A DNA stretch of 12,440 nucleotides from Treponema sp. Lineage in GTDB: Bacteria; Spirochaetota; Spirochaetia; Treponematales; Treponemataceae. The position numbers and the translations under genes were made by a program. The number at the start of each line of letters is the position of its first letter. Positions within the stretch are counted from its first letter, which is position 1. The notes below the pieces were generated by a model that worked only from the letters and a program-made list of their open reading frames with translations, had not been told where the DNA came from and ran no database searches. The stretch covers positions 1 to 12,440 of the forward strand of contig DLYJ01000042.1 in the NCBI GenBank assembly GCA_003447785.1, in the 5' to 3' direction. Of the stretch, positions 1-6,680 are shown piece after piece.

Positions 1-353
1 GACGGGTTGAGTTCAAGCTTGAGCTTATCCTTGAGCTTGAATGTTTTAAGCACCTCGTGAACTGTACGTGTGTTTTCGCGGCCGTATTTGTTGTACGGAA
101 TGATTTTTACGTCAACGGCGCGTTCCTTTGCCAGGTTTTCATCCCACGGAACGAGGGCGTTTTTGCCGTCGCTGGAACAGATCCACAGTGCGTCAGAGGG
201 ATGGCCGGTAAAATAACGTACCGCAACATCACGGCGCTCTTCGCAGTCTTCAAAAACTGCAGCGGTGATTCCGTGTTCTTTCATATATGCAAAAAGTTTC
301 TGGCGTCGTGCCTTGTAAATCTTTTTTAATTCGTCCTGAGAGTAATTTTTCAT
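1..353 (-). CDS. Creatinase/M24-type peptidase, N-terminal part (runs off the left edge)
   Basis: The first 117 codons of a minus-strand gene are present; the rest lies beyond position 1. The protein starts MKNYSQDELKKIYKARRQKL and continues with an alpha/beta pattern (ITAAVFEDCEERRDVAVRYF, then TGHPSDALWICSSDGKNALV) typical of the creatinase N-terminal domain that precedes the pita-bread metallopeptidase domain in Xaa-Pro aminopeptidases and prolidases (M24 family). That family removes N-terminal residues next to proline, or splits Xaa-Pro dipeptides, in the cytoplasm with two divalent metals. The metal ligands would be in the missing part, so activity cannot be judged. The ATG at 353-351 overlaps the murJ stop in an ATGA arrangement, pointing to translational coupling. 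An AAAGGA lies about ten bases upstream, inside murJ. Family assignment is moderately sure; the substrate is unknown. Confidence 0.68.
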   Translation of the reverse strand, partial: MKNYSQDELKKIYKARRQKLFAYMKEHGITAAVFEDCEERRDVAVRYFTGHPSDALWICSSDGKNALVPWDENLAKERAVDVKIIPYNKYGRENTRTVHEVLKTFKLKDKLKLELNP

Positions 354-2014
354 CGTTTTATTTTTCCTTTTATCATAGATATTAATTTAACAATTATTGA
401 ATCCTTAGTTACGAACAGAATTATCAGACCGCATCCAAAAAATACTGCGGCAGTCGTTACAACGCTTCCGCCAAATCCAAAAATTCTTCCGCGGCTTTCA
501 AAAAAGCCCAGGGTTGCTTTGTGGGCAAAATATGCCGGAACGCCTGCAATCAGCGAGAACAGAACCATTTTAAGCGAGTAGCTGACCGTTCCTTTTATGA
601 GCATCTTTAAGTTTATTCCCTCAGCCTTTTTCATAAATATAAACAAAAATACCGTGTTCGCAAAACTTGCAAGGGAGAGGGCCAGAGCAATTCCGCCGCC
701 GCTCATGGGGCCCACGAGAATCAGCGCACAGAGAATGTTTACGACAAAGCCGAGAATGCCGGCAAGTGTGGGAAGTTTTGTGTTTCCCTGGGCGTAAAAT
801 GCCGGAGAGACAATGCGGTTCAATGCGATAAAAAAGAGACCCGCAATATGAAAATTGAATGCGCTCAGAGTCAACTTAACAGAGTTGTCGTCAAAGTGCT
901 TTGATTTGTATACCAGCGAGATTAATTCCTTTCCGCTGATAAGTGAATAAACTGTGACCGGTATGGCAATCATCCCGATTATTTTAACTGCCTGTAACAG
1001 CAGATCATTGAATTCAATCCAGTTTTGGCGCTTTGCAAGTCCGCTCAAATCAGGAAGAATTACTGTTCCGATGGAAACGGCAAAAATCCCTAAAATCAGT
1101 TCCTGCAGGCGCAGTGAATACTGGAGCGAGGCTACAATTCCGGTTCCTGCGCGGCCGGCCAGGGCGGTAGAAACAACATCGTTCAGCTGGTAGGCTGCCA
1201 TACCGATGATGGTAGGTCCAATTAGGGCAAGAACGCGTCTTGTTCCCGGATTTGAAAAAGCCTTTTTAATTGTTGTAAAACGGCAGAATCCAACGGACCT
1301 GACAACAAATGGAAGCTGAAAGAGCGCCTGCACACAGCCGCCTGCAAGAACACCGGCTGACATTGCCCGCGCTGCCATCCTGGCCTTCATTGTTTCGTCT
1401 CCGCAAGCCTTTGTCAAAATCGGAGTCAGAATGTATGTGGCGGCGATTACGATTGTGTTAAAGAGAACCGGCGTAAAACCTGACGGCCCGAAAATCTTAA
1501 CTCCGTTCAACACCCCCTGAAAAAAGGCTGCAATTGAAATTACAGCAAGGTAAGGAAACATGATGCGGGTCAAAAGTGTTGCTTCTGACAGAAGTTCAGT
1601 GTCGCCTGAGTTAAAAAACAATGGAACAATCCACGGCGAAATGATGATTCCGATGAGCACAACGCAGGTTGTGCAGAACGAAATCAAGGTCAGGGTTGCA
1701 TTTAGAAACTGTTTTGTTTCGTTTGCGTCAGTATCGTCGGATTCAAGATATGATTTGAACGTGGGAATAAAGGCAACTGAAATTGAATTTTCAGCAAAGA
1801 GACGGCGCAACAGGTTTGGAATCATAAACGCGATTCCGAAAGCGTCTGCAAATTTGGAAGTTCCCAGAAAAGCCGCTTTGGTCATTTCGCGGACGAGACC
1901 TAAAATTCTTGATAAAAGTGTAAAAAAAGAAAGGGAGAGCCCCGAAGCCAGAAGTGATTTTTTTGCCGGCTTTGCTTTGTTTGCGTTTTGTGTTTGAGAT
2001 TCGCTTTCAGTCAT
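350..2014 (-). CDS. murJ: Lipid II flippase MurJ (MviN)
   Basis: Polytopic inner-membrane protein of the MOP/MviN family that flips lipid II to the outer leaflet for peptidoglycan synthesis. From the ATG at 2014 it has 554 residues, a little longer than the usual 500-550. After a polar N-tail it shows the family signature SRILGLVREM, then NLLRRLFAENSISVAFIP, matching the conserved RRLFAEG-AF region, followed by many hydrophobic segments consistent with about 14 TM helices. Start choice: the frame extends upstream to a TTG at 2050, directly after the stop of the upstream gene (2053-2051). I prefer the ATG at 2014 because the extra 12 residues look like spacer and the MurJ-like sequence begins later. 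However, neither start has a strong Shine-Dalgarno, and the TTG has a weak GAAAGA before it. The gene follows the acidic partner gene on the same strand and shares ATGA with the peptidase gene downstream. The start is less certain than the identity. Confidence 0.93.
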   Translation of the reverse strand: MTESESQTQNANKAKPAKKSLLASGLSLSFFTLLSRILGLVREMTKAAFLGTSKFADAFGIAFMIPNLLRRLFAENSISVAFIPTFKSYLESDDTDANETKQFLNATLTLISFCTTCVVLIGIIISPWIVPLFFNSGDTELLSEATLLTRIMFPYLAVISIAAFFQGVLNGVKIFGPSGFTPVLFNTIVIAATYILTPILTKACGDETMKARMAARAMSAGVLAGGCVQALFQLPFVVRSVGFCRFTTIKKAFSNPGTRRVLALIGPTIIGMAAYQLNDVVSTALAGRAGTGIVASLQYSLRLQELILGIFAVSIGTVILPDLSGLAKRQNWIEFNDLLLQAVKIIGMIAIPVTVYSLISGKELISLVYKSKHFDDNSVKLTLSAFNFHIAGLFFIALNRIVSPAFYAQGNTKLPTLAGILGFVVNILCALILVGPMSGGGIALALSLASFANTVFLFIFMKKAEGINLKMLIKGTVSYSLKMVLFSLIAGVPAYFAHKATLGFFESRGRIFGFGGSVVTTAAVFFGCGLIILFVTKDSIIVKLISMIKGKIKR

Positions 2015-2015
2015 G

Positions 2016-2030
2016 CTATATAAGATATAG
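2016..2030 (-). repeat. AT-rich hairpin just before the murJ ATG
   Basis: Two 6-base arms, CTATAT (2016-2021) and ATATAG (2025-2030), flank a 3-base loop and sit one base from the ATG at 2014. All but two pairs are A-T, so the stem is weak. It occupies the place where a ribosome binding site would be expected and may modulate initiation, or it may simply be a TA-rich promoter stretch. The repeat is visible; any function is inferred. Confidence 0.4.
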
Positions 2031-2050
2031 TTTTCGGGGCATATGTTCAA

Positions 2051-2581
2051 TTAATCTTTCAGCTGGTCATAATAGCCGGAACGGCCGAAGAGTATGCATT
2101 CTACCTTTCCGTCGGGGCACCATATGCCTATCTGTTTTGACTCACTGGCCCAGGCAGCTCCGTCTTCCTCTTCAACAAAATCGTCAGCGAGGGTCAGCAG
2201 CGTCTGAAGATTAAAATCAGAGCAGTCTTTGCCGTCGACCGTAAGTTTTACATCTTCATCTGCATAGATTTCGATACATTCAAAGCATCCTTTTTTGTCA
2301 TAATCCACCCGGCAAAAATCATAGTAATCGTTGTTTTCATCCGGCGGAACAGGATCATAATCGTCACTATCGATATATTTTGTATAATCTGACAGAGGGC
2401 GGCCTGACATTTCAGACATTCTTTTACAAACATCCATAAGAAAATCCTTGTTGGACTGGGATAACTCCCTGTTTTCACTGCTTTTTTCAGGTTTTCCTAA
2501 AGTTCTATGTACTCTGGCTGAATCAGCCCCGAAATGAATATCATTTACCCCTCTTAAAGGAATTACATTAAGCTCTGCCAT
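2051..2581 (-). CDS. Acidic immunity-like protein, partner of the upstream nuclease
   Basis: A 176-residue, strongly acidic protein (about 39 Asp/Glu against 20 Lys/Arg) with no signal peptide or TM segment. It has three elements that I recognise from small proteins commonly encoded beside polymorphic toxins: an N-terminal VIPLRGVNDIHFG followed by VHRTLGKP; a central CRVDYDKKGCFECIEIYAD, where the strand turns into an 'xYDxxG..E.IE' pattern, then VKLTVDGKD; and a C-terminal IGIWCPDGKVECILFGRSGY-YD ending. I know no established enzymatic activity for such proteins; the expected role is to bind and neutralise the cognate toxin in the cytoplasm. An acidic insert (about residues 65-85) lies between the first two elements. 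The ATG at 2581 has a GGGGG six bases upstream. The start overlaps the nuclease gene end by 14 bp. The immunity role is inferred from position, charge and motif; no Pfam name is claimed. Confidence 0.6.
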   Translation of the reverse strand: MAELNVIPLRGVNDIHFGADSARVHRTLGKPEKSSENRELSQSNKDFLMDVCKRMSEMSGRPLSDYTKYIDSDDYDPVPPDENNDYYDFCRVDYDKKGCFECIEIYADEDVKLTVDGKDCSDFNLQTLLTLADDFVEEEDGAAWASESKQIGIWCPDGKVECILFGRSGYYDQLKD

Positions 2582-3095
2582 TTATTACCCCCTTCTTTTC
2601 AAGTTCAGCTTCATAAACTAATTTTTCATCAATTGCCTTCTGATATCTGTCACCAAACTTACGGGTAATATTTTTAATATCCATAAGCTGAGCTTCATCA
2701 AATCTGCCTTCAGCAATGAGCTTATCCTGCCAGCGCCTGTAGCGCTGAGCCCGTACTGAACGTCCATAACTGCCGGTAAATTTATGATCTTCCTTACCCA
2801 TAATTATACACGGCCCTTTCCATCTTGTTAATGGAGAAATACTGTCAGCAGGCATATGGTGAATTTCATAATGCCTGTTGCCTGCAGTGAAAGTCCTGAG
2901 ATAACCGTAACTTCCCCCTCTGGTAAACTTTCTGATTTCCCTGTCTCTAAGAGAAGCATTCAAGTTTTTAATCACATTTTCCACTAAATGGCTTCTGTGT
3001 CTGTATGTGAATTCCCCGTTTTTCTTTCTGGGTTGGGTTTCCCAGCCGTTTTGGGAAGTAACTTTCCCGTTTTTTAAATTTGAGTTATTATTCAT
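2568..3095 (-). CDS. Stand-alone HNH/EndoVII-like nuclease, polymorphic-toxin-tip type
   Basis: A 175-residue basic protein (about 35 Lys/Arg against 20 Asp/Glu). The core YEIHHMPADS (His79-His80) is followed about 20 residues later by GPCIIMGKEDHKFTGSYG (Asp103-His104), then an Arg-rich helix and a conserved-looking tail (FDEAQLMDI, KFGDRYQKAI). The HH...P...DH arrangement is that of His-Me finger nucleases (HNH/EndoVII superfamily) found as C-terminal toxin domains of Rhs/FHA-like proteins, which cut nucleic acid with one metal; His79/His80 and His104 are the likely active-site residues. Toxin domains of this kind normally sit at the end of a protein of 1,000 residues or more. This one starts at its own ATG with AAAGGAG six bases upstream, and has no signal peptide or delivery domain. 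Arginine codons are mainly AGA/AGG, unlike neighbours. It could be an orphan toxin module, a domestic or phage-derived nuclease, or a secreted effector using an unseen signal. Confidence 0.66.
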   Translation of the reverse strand: MNNNSNLKNGKVTSQNGWETQPRKKNGEFTYRHRSHLVENVIKNLNASLRDREIRKFTRGGSYGYLRTFTAGNRHYEIHHMPADSISPLTRWKGPCIIMGKEDHKFTGSYGRSVRAQRYRRWQDKLIAEGRFDEAQLMDIKNITRKFGDRYQKAIDEKLVYEAELEKKGVINGRA

Positions 3096-3101
3096 AAATA
3101 A

Positions 3102-3108
3102 CTCCTTT
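3102..3108 (-). promoter_or_regulatory. Strong ribosome binding site of the nuclease gene
   Basis: On the minus strand AAAGGAG is followed by six bases and the ATG at 3095. This near-perfect Shine-Dalgarno fixes the start and shows that the nuclease is translated as an independent protein, not as the severed tail of a longer one. Confidence 0.75.
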
Positions 3109-3111
3109 AAT

Positions 3112-3157
3112 AAGTATGAGGGTCAGACTGCAACGCAGTTTATAAAACCCTCTACTT
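3112..3157 (-). repeat. Compound inverted repeat in the nuclease leader
   Basis: Outer arms AAGTA + GAGGGT (3112-3116 and 3118-3123, with T3117 bulged) pair with ACCCTC + TACTT (3147-3157). Nested inside is a second hairpin, ACTGC (3127-3131), AAC, GCAGT (3135-3139). In minus-strand RNA the structure would end only a few bases before the AAAGGAG at 3108-3102, so it could fold next to and partly hide the ribosome binding site. No T-run follows, so it is not an intrinsic terminator. It may instead be a short dispersed palindromic element. The pairing is read directly; the role is inferred. Confidence 0.6.
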
Positions 3158-3274
3158 AAATAAGTTGTTTTGTTTTGTCTCCTCCCAAAAAAATTGAAAT
3201 TTTTGCAGCCCATGCGTCCTTCAGTATGAATTCAATAAAATTTGGTTAAATTTCTTCAAATCCTAAAAATTTGC
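3158..3274. other. AT-rich intergenic stretch between divergent gene runs
   Basis: This is the middle of a 239-bp gap between the divergently transcribed nuclease and cyclase genes. It carries an A/T-only self-complementary run around 3187-3205 and no convincing gene. The minus-strand promoter for the nuclease run should lie here or just to its left, but I could not find a -35/-10 pair good enough to assert. Confidence 0.4.
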
Positions 3275-3302
3275 TTTTCATATATAAAATTAAGGATATA
3301 AT
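3275..3302 (+). promoter_or_regulatory. Sigma-70-like promoter of the cyclase operon
   Basis: A perfect -10 box TATAAT lies at 3297-3302. Sixteen bases upstream is TTTTCA (3275-3280), a four-of-six match to TTGACA; a TTGCTT at 3271 is an alternative but would give a 20-base spacer. Transcription would start near 3309, giving a leader of roughly 25 bases before the cyclase ATG. The -10 is convincing, the -35 weak. Confidence 0.5.
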
Positions 3303-3334
3303 AAAAATTAGACAAAATGGAGATTAATTCATAA

Positions 3335-5131
3335 ATGGCCAAAAAGCAGCTGTTTCAAAAAGTTGGTAATACAAAAATTATTCCTATCTCGTTTAAAATC
3401 GTTGCGATTTTTACTGTTCTTTTACTTTTATCCAATTTTGCAACAAACTTCGTAAACCTCGTACTCAGCCAGCGCCAGATTATCCGGTTGAATAACGAAA
3501 TCATGGTCGGTCAGCTCAAAGACCTGTACACAACCGCATCCAACCAGTACCAGATTTATCAGTTCAACTCGGACAGAAATGCCTGCATCAAGGCAATTGA
3601 ACGCACCGGAAGCCGCAGTTTTGAACTTGAAAACAGCCTTGCCCTGGCAGTTACCCGCGAAGGAGAATATTTATTTTCCGTATGTGCCGACGGAACTGAA
3701 TTTGACGAAGAATTCATAAAACAGGCAAAAATTTCAGAAATGGAAGCGTGGGAAAAAACTCAGGAAGAGTCCGACGAACAGGCTCACGATTCTGACAAGG
3801 AGCATTTTTCTGATTACAGTTTTCCGGACAAAGATGCCCTTGCAAAAATGAATGCAGATTATGAACTTGGCCTGACAGACGGGTCAATTTCTTTTTCCAA
3901 TAACAACGGAACTTACTTTGGCGTTTACAAATACCAGGAAGACTGGGGCTGTTACTTAATCCGGGCCGAGCTCCGCGCAGAAACCACAAAATCAGCCGTC
4001 ATCGTTTTCGGATTAATTTCCATTATAATCCTGCTTTTGACCGGCGGCTTTCTGTGGGTCGGTTTCGTACTGTTCGGCAAGATTCTTGCAAACGTAAAAA
4101 AGATTACGGGCAGTCTCTACGAAATGCAGCAGAACCAGAAACTTACTACGATAGATTTGTCTTCTTCTCCCAACGACGATATTACCTATCTTGCGGCAAG
4201 TTTTAATGAATTGTCATCGACCATCGGCACACTTCTGGGAATCTTCCAGAAATTCGTTTCCAAGGACGTTGTTGCAAAAGCCTATAACGAACACGAAATT
4301 CGCCTTGAAGGAAAGCAGCGGGAACTTACAATGCTCTTTTCCGACATCAAGAGTTTTACATACCGCACGGAAACCCTTGGAAACGACATCATCGACCTGC
4401 TAAACGTTCACTACGACCGTGTAATTCATGCGGTGCACGAAAACAGCGGTGTAATCGGTTCGATTATTGGTGACGCAATTCTTGCAATTTACGGTACCGA
4501 CAATAAAGAGGAAAAATCACTGTGTTCCCTGGAAACCGCCTGGCAGATTACACGCCTTACGGCCGAACTTAGAAAAAAGATGATTGTCCGCCGCGACGAA
4601 ATCTTAAAAAAGCGTCCGCTTAGCGAAGACGAAGACCGCGTATTTAAGGCGGTGCTGATTGAGGTCGGTGTGGGAATCGACGGCGGAAATGTATTCTATG
4701 GAAACATCGGTTCAAACGAGCATATGACAAACACCGTAATCGGCGACAATGTAAACTCCGCAAGCCGTCTGGAAGGTTTGACACGCATTTACCACCTGCC
4801 GGTTATCGTTTCCGAATACATCCGGGACGAAGTTCTTAAACTTACCGACAAATATAAATTCTATGAAATTGATACAGTTCAGGTAAAGGGAAAAACTGAA
4901 GGCAAAAAGATTTACTACCCTCTGGACACAACAGATATGGAAGAGGGCATTGAAGAAAAACTCGCAATCTTTGAAGAAGGGCTTGCAGCCTACTACGAAG
5001 GTGACTGGAACAGTGCGCGAAAGACTTTTGCTAAATGCGACCTTGAAGTTACACAGGTATTTAAAGAAAGAATGGGACGCTCAAGTGCGCCTTCTGATTG
5101 GAGCGGAATATGGACAATGAGCACAAAATAG
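3335..5131 (+). CDS. Membrane-bound class III adenylate/guanylate cyclase
   Basis: A 598-residue sensor cyclase that would make cAMP (or cGMP) in the cytoplasm. TM1 is about residues 16-44. An acidic periplasmic sensor region follows to about 218, then TM2 at 221-247, a HAMP-like linker to about 305 and the catalytic domain at about 330-510. Metal-binding Asp337 (FSDIKSFT) and Asp380 (IIGDAILA) are present, as are the transition-state residues Asn474 and Arg478 in IGDNVNSASRLEG. The purine-selecting pair is unusual: the position four residues before Asp380, usually Lys, is Ser376, while the second position is Thr467, as in class IIIb enzymes. The dimer arm is lengthened by a charged insert around residues 415-440. 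The C-tail (EEGLAAYYEGDWNSARKTF) resembles one TPR helix pair. The ATG has GGAG 12 bases upstream, a long spacing. The gene overlaps the next one by 22 bp. Family is sure; nucleotide preference is open. Confidence 0.92.
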   Translation: MAKKQLFQKVGNTKIIPISFKIVAIFTVLLLLSNFATNFVNLVLSQRQIIRLNNEIMVGQLKDLYTTASNQYQIYQFNSDRNACIKAIERTGSRSFELENSLALAVTREGEYLFSVCADGTEFDEEFIKQAKISEMEAWEKTQEESDEQAHDSDKEHFSDYSFPDKDALAKMNADYELGLTDGSISFSNNNGTYFGVYKYQEDWGCYLIRAELRAETTKSAVIVFGLISIIILLLTGGFLWVGFVLFGKILANVKKITGSLYEMQQNQKLTTIDLSSSPNDDITYLAASFNELSSTIGTLLGIFQKFVSKDVVAKAYNEHEIRLEGKQRELTMLFSDIKSFTYRTETLGNDIIDLLNVHYDRVIHAVHENSGVIGSIIGDAILAIYGTDNKEEKSLCSLETAWQITRLTAELRKKMIVRRDEILKKRPLSEDEDRVFKAVLIEVGVGIDGGNVFYGNIGSNEHMTNTVIGDNVNSASRLEGLTRIYHLPVIVSEYIRDEVLKLTDKYKFYEIDTVQVKGKTEGKKIYYPLDTTDMEEGIEEKLAIFEEGLAAYYEGDWNSARKTFAKCDLEVTQVFKERMGRSSAPSDWSGIWTMSTK

Positions 5132-6600
5132 CCGAAAGACAAAGTTTGACCCATAAAGAAGTTCAATACTTTTTAAAAGATGAATTAAAACCTCTCGAAT
5201 ACTCAAAAAAGTCTTCATATAACCTTACTGAAGAATACGAGAAGACCGGAAAAAACAAAAATAAGGGTGTGCTCTATCTTTTGACCGGAACCTTTATCGG
5301 CGTACTTTTACTGACAGGCGCCCTTGCTTTATTTATCGCATCAGGCAACCGTAAGATAAAAATCAATATCAACACCTTCGGCGACTTGAATTTACAGTCT
5401 CTTTTAAATACGGCCGGACGTGTTCAGAGCAAGTATCAGACTGCACTCAATGAAAAAGAAGAACTGATGGCAATGCGCGACAATGAACTTGCAGAAGCCC
5501 GCCAGAAACGGGAAAACGAACTTTTTACCCTTTCTTCAGTTTCCAAAGTTGCAAGCGAAGCTTCGCTTAAAGCCCGCCGCGAAAAAATACAGAATGATTA
5601 TGAAACAGTCGTTGCTGAAATCCAGAAAAAATATAAGGAAAAAATCGACCGTGCAAATGAAGAAATCAATGCCTTGAACGATCAGTTTGCTTCCTACGAA
5701 GGCGAGCAGCTGACTCAGGCCCGGGAGCAGGAATCAGTTCTGGACAGCCAGAAACAATTGAACGACCTTCAGTTAAAGTCTGTGGAAAAACGTTACCAGA
5801 CTCAGATTACTGATTTAAAGGCAAAAATGGCCAGCCAGCAGAAGCGCGCAGTTGAACAGCAGCGTGCGGCAGTTGAAGAAGTAAGAAAAACCTATCAGGC
5901 AAAAATCGATTTGCTGGATCCGGATGCCCGTGCCCAGTCGAGCACACAGGATAAAATCATTCTTGATACAGGTATTCCAAAATGGGCAAAATCAACCTCT
6001 GCGATTGAATTCAAGGAGCGCTTTGACGGAAGCAGGTATACGGACGGATTTGCAGCTCCTTCCGAAAACTTTAAAAATTCAATTCAAAATGCGGAAAAGA
6101 CCTTTGACGACCTGAACACAATCGCCAACCGCTTTTATACAATTCCGCTGGAAAATACAATCCGCCACTACGTGCCTGCGATTCAGCGCCTTGCCTACCA
6201 GCTCGCCGAAGAGATGGCAGACGGTCAGAAGGCCATGCAGGGCGAACTCGATACGCTCAACAAAAATCTCGAAGAAAAAAACAGAGAGCTTTCGGACTAC
6301 GGTGTTTTCTTTGAAGCAATCTGTAACGAAGATAAAGCAAATCCTTCCCAGGGAGCAGTAATTTCTGCGGCAAACCGCCGCAAAATTTCCCTGTACATGA
6401 CATCAGCCGGAAAAGCTGCCTTTGGAGAACAGACAAGTCTTCCGGGTCAGATACGGGAAGGCCGCAAGGTAATCTGTGAAGCAACTCTTGTAAAGGAAGG
6501 CTCATTTTATTATGCCGTTCCTCTGGATTCAAAAAAAGCAGATTCAATAGAAAACGGACAGAAAGTGTATATAGTAATACCTAAAGACAATAAAAAATAA
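5110..6600 (+). CDS. Membrane-anchored coiled-coil protein of unknown function
   Basis: I do not recognise this 496-residue protein. It has a polar cytoplasmic N-terminus of about 53 residues, one TM segment (about 54-78, GVLYLLTGTFIGVLLLTGAL), and a long Gln/Glu/Lys/Arg-rich coiled coil (about 105-275) that should extend into the periplasm under the positive-inside rule. A mixed region follows, and then a small beta-like C-terminal domain (ICEATLVKEGSFYYAVPLDS, then GQKVYIVIPKDNKK). No cysteine pattern or catalytic motif is evident. I chose the ATG at 5110 because GGAG (5100-5103) sits six bases before it; the frame also runs back to a TTG at 5098 without such a site. The first 22 bp overlap the end of the cyclase gene, so translation is probably coupled and the two products may act together, for example as a scaffold or input for the cyclase. 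That link is inferred from gene order alone. Confidence 0.85.
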   Translation: MDNEHKIAERQSLTHKEVQYFLKDELKPLEYSKKSSYNLTEEYEKTGKNKNKGVLYLLTGTFIGVLLLTGALALFIASGNRKIKININTFGDLNLQSLLNTAGRVQSKYQTALNEKEELMAMRDNELAEARQKRENELFTLSSVSKVASEASLKARREKIQNDYETVVAEIQKKYKEKIDRANEEINALNDQFASYEGEQLTQAREQESVLDSQKQLNDLQLKSVEKRYQTQITDLKAKMASQQKRAVEQQRAAVEEVRKTYQAKIDLLDPDARAQSSTQDKIILDTGIPKWAKSTSAIEFKERFDGSRYTDGFAAPSENFKNSIQNAEKTFDDLNTIANRFYTIPLENTIRHYVPAIQRLAYQLAEEMADGQKAMQGELDTLNKNLEEKNRELSDYGVFFEAICNEDKANPSQGAVISAANRRKISLYMTSAGKAAFGEQTSLPGQIREGRKVICEATLVKEGSFYYAVPLDSKKADSIENGQKVYIVIPKDNKK

Positions 6601-6610
6601 AGAGGTTCCC

Positions 6611-6639
6611 TTGAATTATAAAAATATAAAGGGTAAAAT
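6611..6639 (+). promoter_or_regulatory. Promoter of the activase-fusion gene
   Basis: TTGAAT (6611-6616) and TAAAAT (6634-6639) are separated by exactly 17 bases, a good sigma-70-like arrangement (four of six and five of six matches). Transcription would start near 6646, just before the palindrome at 6650-6666. This suggests that the activase gene is not solely dependent on the cyclase operon promoter. Confidence 0.5.
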
Positions 6640-6649
6640 AGTAATATTC

Positions 6650-6666
6650 TGTTCCTGATTGGAACA
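6650..6666 (+). repeat. Short palindrome TGTTCC-N5-GGAACA
   Basis: Six-base arms flank TGATT, just downstream of the predicted transcription start and 14 bases before the activase ATG. The GAGG ribosome binding site (6670-6673) lies immediately after it. It fits either an operator for a dimeric repressor or a small leader hairpin. The symmetry is visible; no regulator is identified. Confidence 0.45.
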
Positions 6667-6680
6667 TATGAGGTATTGCT

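Noticed and set aside
14..40. Repeated AAGCTTGAGCTT/CCTTGAGCTTGA pattern at the left edge.
   Set aside because: It is explained by a Lys/Leu-rich stretch (KLKDKLKLEL) in the peptidase coding sequence.
3139..3144. TATAAA on the minus strand as a -10 box for the nuclease gene.
   Set aside because: No acceptable -35 lies at the right distance (the hexamer is CAACTT), and a start there would cut through the leader stem, so I did not list it as a promoter.
3187..3205. A/T-only self-complementary run that could be a terminator or hairpin.
   Set aside because: It has no GC pairs, so the stem would be too weak to terminate, and it does not follow a gene end in either direction.
3088..3213. A 41-codon minus-strand open frame in the nuclease leader whose stop overlaps the nuclease ATG, as a leader peptide would.
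   Set aside because: Its only upstream purine run (AAGGA) is three bases from the ATG, too close, and the translated sequence has no features of a real protein. It runs through the inverted repeat and is probably chance, though a genome search for copies would settle it.
6601..6633. CCCTT...AAGGG pairing after the coiled-coil gene as an intrinsic terminator.
   Set aside because: Only five pairs across a long AT loop and no T-run; the sequence is better explained as the promoter of the next gene.
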